Origin: Methanobrevibacter sp.
GTDB lineage: Archaea; Methanobacteriota; Methanobacteria; Methanobacteriales; Methanobacteriaceae
Assembly: GCA_009777005.1 (NCBI GenBank)
Contig: WRMT01000046.1
Location: forward strand, 1 to 13,971
Direction: 5' to 3'
Length of the DNA stretch: 13,971 nucleotides
Position 1 is the first letter of the stretch. Every line of letters begins with the position of its first letter. Below the pieces are notes generated by a model that saw only the letters and a program-made list of their open reading frames with translations, had not been told where the DNA came from and did not search any database. Shown here piece by piece: positions 13,661 to 13,971 of the stretch. The translations under genes and the position numbers were made by a program.

Positions 13661-13971
13661 TTTAGGTCTCCATAATCTTGTAATTACCCATTTAACTAAT
13701 ATTTTCTATAAAATGTAATATATTTTTAAAAAACTAATATTCATGTTTCATAATTAGAAAATAGCTGTTTTTATTAATATTGATTCAAGGATCTTTAATA
13801 TTTCTATATTTTTTATTTTTCGATGAAGATTAGATTAAAAAATCCTAATAACCTTTTATATTTTAATTTAGATTGACCATTTTTTAATATAAATAAATGT
13901 CAATAGTTTTCATTGAATTTACACAATTATGTTTTTTGAAATGATTTTAAATTTTTAAAAAAATTATAAGT
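13661..13971. other. upstream flank of the exported protein gene
   Basis: This 311-bp stretch has no gene I can support. It holds the ribosome site and candidate promoter of the 13660 gene. A T-rich stretch on the plus strand near 13801-13820 and a partial hairpin GATTAG...CTAATA near 13829-13850 are too weak to call. Confidence 0.4.
13715..13727 (-). promoter_or_regulatory. candidate TATA box for the exported protein gene
   Basis: The minus strand reads AAAAATATATTAC. A start about 25 bases downstream would leave a leader of about 36 nt containing the GGAG ribosome site, a normal archaeal spacing. Confidence 0.35.

Overview
The window reads as chromosomal DNA of a very AT-rich euryarchaeon. 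Its gene content (Mre11/Rad50/HerA/NurA, geranylgeranylglyceryl phosphate synthase, ribosomal protein L40e, Tsr3/DUF367), the AT-rich intergenic spacers and strong AGGAGG/GGTG ribosome-binding sites fit Methanobacteriales, most likely Methanobrevibacter or a close relative such as Methanosphaera. The genus is inferred from composition and protein feel, not from a search. All eleven genes lie on the minus strand, so transcription runs from high to low coordinates.

In transcription order: a membrane-anchored or secreted protein of unknown function (13660-13064); tsr3, an rRNA acp-transferase (12991-12476); the 48-residue ribosomal protein L40e (12178-12032), too short for usual ORF cut-offs; a 711-bp gene-free spacer with a 55-bp direct repeat and nested palindromes; GGGP synthase, the first committed step of archaeal ether-lipid synthesis (11320-10574); a Type II restriction endonuclease (10555-9695) and a cytosine-C5 methyltransferase (9698-8721) that overlap by ATGA and resemble the NgoPII/HaeIII (GGCC) families; then the DNA-end-resection cluster nurA (8451-7351), a GNAT acetyltransferase (7282-6803), herA (6652-5117), mre11 (4633-3335) and rad50 (3122-321).

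NurA-HerA (nuclease plus hexameric translocase) and Mre11-Rad50 together resect double-strand breaks to 3' single strands for RadA. The restriction-modification pair sits between this cluster and the lipid gene and looks like an insertion into a housekeeping neighbourhood; its ribosome-binding site starts directly after the GGGP synthase stop codon.

I see no new enzyme system that I could defend. The notable signals are repeat-driven: a 60-bp tandem duplication at the rad50 3' end that includes the stop codons, an in-frame 6-residue acidic repeat tail on Mre11, a 7-residue duplication in NurA, a 33-bp duplication covering the likely nurA promoter, an 11-unit TAA microsatellite in the acetyltransferase leader, and a strand-asymmetric TG tract between herA and mre11. 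Short-repeat slippage appears to be shaping this locus. No tRNA, rRNA, CRISPR array, insertion sequence or attachment site was recognised.
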